Part shown: piece by piece, positions 63,155 to 64,000 of the stretch | Layout: each line of letters starts with the position of its first letter | Numbering within the stretch: the stretch's first letter is position 1 | NCBI GenBank assembly: GCA_020161775.1 | Contig: JAIUOW010000008.1 | Coordinates: 62,001 to 126,000, forward strand | Origin: Pseudomonadota bacterium | Lineage (GTDB): Bacteria > Pseudomonadota > Gammaproteobacteria > Burkholderiales > Burkholderiaceae_C | DNA: 64,000 bases | Direction: 5' to 3' | Translations under genes and position numbers: made by a program | The notes under the pieces: generated by a model | What the model was told of the DNA's origin: nothing | Seen by the model: the letters and a program-made list of their open reading frames with translations, nothing else | Databases searched by the model: none

Positions 63155-64000
63155 ATGAGCGGCTGGCGCGTCGGCATCACCATCGGGCTGCAGGCGCCCG
63201 ATGAGTCGCTGTGGGTCAACGGCATCAAGCAGAACGCCTTGTACCTGGCCCAGGCGCTGCGCCATGTGCCATCGGTCGGCCCGGTGCATCTGGTCAACAC
63301 CTCGCCAGTACCCGTCACCGATGCACTGCCATGGGACCGCCAGTGCTGGCCCACCGTGGCGTTTGACGAGGCCCGGGACACGCTGGATCTGCTGATCGAG
63401 CTGGGCGGCCAGGTCGGCCCGGACCAGACGGACTACATCAAGCAGCGCGGGACGCGCCTGGTGTCGTACTGCTGTGGCGTGGAATACGTCAACGCCATGC
63501 AGGCCATGCTGTTCAACCGGCCCCTGTGGGGGCAAAGTCTTTTCATCAACCCCCGGTACGACGCCGTCTGGGTGGTGCCGCAGGTGGCGCCCACCAGCCT
63601 GCACTTCTTCCAGACGCTGCGCCGCCGCCCCGTGCAGATGGTGCCTTTTGTGTGGGACCCGGTGTTCCTGCTCGAGCGCGGCCGCGATCTTCCCCACGGC
63701 GGCGAATACAGGCCACGCACCGGCGCCCGCCGGCTGTCGGTCATGGAACCCAACCAGGATGTGGTGAAGTTCTGCCTGTACCCCGCGTTGATCGCGGAGG
63801 AGGCCTATCGCCGCGCACCAGACGCCATCGCCATGCTGCAGGTCACCAACACGGGCCACCTTGCCAACCGCAACCCGGAGTTCGGCGCGGTGATGGGCCA
63901 GCTGGACCTCGTGCGCAACCACAAGGCCGTGTTCCTTGAACGCTACGACACGCCGCAGTTCCTGGCCCTGATGACCGATGTGGTGGTATCGCACCAGTGG
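63155..64000 (+). CDS. DUF2827 protein, glycosyltransferase-like (3' end outside window)
   Basis: 282 residues visible, open to the window end. VGITIGLQAPDESLWVNGIK, LVSYCCGVEYVNAMQAMLF, YDAVWVVPQVAPTSLHFF and the EPNQDVVKFCLYPALIAEEA segment match DUF2827, a family of Burkholderiales proteins with a GT-B-like layout; LQVTNTGHLANRNPEFG and VVVSHQW are near its end. No function is proven. It starts 11 nt after the small exported protein, directly in the adhesin operon, suggesting it modifies the adhesin or another surface structure. Confidence 0.82.
   Translation, partial: MSGWRVGITIGLQAPDESLWVNGIKQNALYLAQALRHVPSVGPVHLVNTSPVPVTDALPWDRQCWPTVAFDEARDTLDLLIELGGQVGPDQTDYIKQRGTRLVSYCCGVEYVNAMQAMLFNRPLWGQSLFINPRYDAVWVVPQVAPTSLHFFQTLRRRPVQMVPFVWDPVFLLERGRDLPHGGEYRPRTGARRLSVMEPNQDVVKFCLYPALIAEEAYRRAPDAIAMLQVTNTGHLANRNPEFGAVMGQLDLVRNHKAVFLERYDTPQFLALMTDVVVSHQW

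Overview
The window is a GC-rich (roughly two-thirds G+C), gene-dense stretch of a betaproteobacterial chromosome, most likely of a Comamonadaceae member (Burkholderiales: Acidovorax, Variovorax, Polaromonas or Hydrogenophaga relatives). The evidence is the housekeeping gene order (bamE-dapB-exbB-exbD-leuS-lptE-holA-proA, fur, ptsN-hprK), Bug-type solute receptors, three-gene proton-translocating transhydrogenase, and GC-rich palindromic repeats of about 78 bp. No tRNA, rRNA or CRISPR array was seen.

Layout. 1-7 kb: end of malate synthase G, CsbD stress protein, a TonB-dependent receptor, a DUF4394 lipoprotein, a serine-less alpha/beta-hydrolase-like protein, a DHA2 efflux pump and a class II amidotransferase. 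7-9.2 kb: gshB and a BenE transporter. 9.2-21.7 kb: an accessory CoA-ester catabolic region in three transcription blocks around a LysR regulator: glutaryl-CoA dehydrogenase-like enzyme, TPR protein and crotonase on the minus strand; Bug receptor and two-subunit CoA ligase on the minus strand; thiolase, crotonase, a shortened orphan carboxyltransferase and a YeiH exporter on the plus strand. 21.8-34 kb: RidA, then the minus-strand housekeeping block from kup and gshA up to bamE.

34.06-36.66 kb holds a complete-looking group II intron with an RT-maturase-HNH protein. It sits between the divergent fur and bamE genes, 16 nt before the bamE start codon, so it lies in the leader of the bamE-dapB-exbBD-leuS-lptE-holA-proA run. 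37-44.5 kb: fur, hprK, ptsN, hpf, an MFS carrier, DUF421, patatin, corA and a nucleosidase. 44.6-49.3 kb: long-chain acyl-CoA ligase and pntA1-pntA2-pntB, with a coupled 37-codon ORF between the last two. 49.4-57.5 kb: an ExbB-ExbD-ExbD set, NUDIX hydrolase, a Pro/Ala-rich TonB-like protein lacking a recognisable TonB C-terminal domain, Ku, LigD and mnmA.

57.6-64 kb is the most striking region. An AT-rich promoter stretch with a perfect dyad is followed by a 1620-residue trimeric autotransporter adhesin whose stalk is about 44 tandem 21-residue Ser/Thr/Asn-rich repeats, then a small exported protein, then a DUF2827 protein cut by the window end. The tight gene order suggests an adhesin with dedicated accessory or glycosylation partners.

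A second theme is that GC-rich repeats have entered genes. Two copies of the same element are translated in the same frame as the N-terminal leader of LptE and the C-terminal tail of ExbB, and another GC-rich repeat forms much of the small ORF inside the pnt operon.
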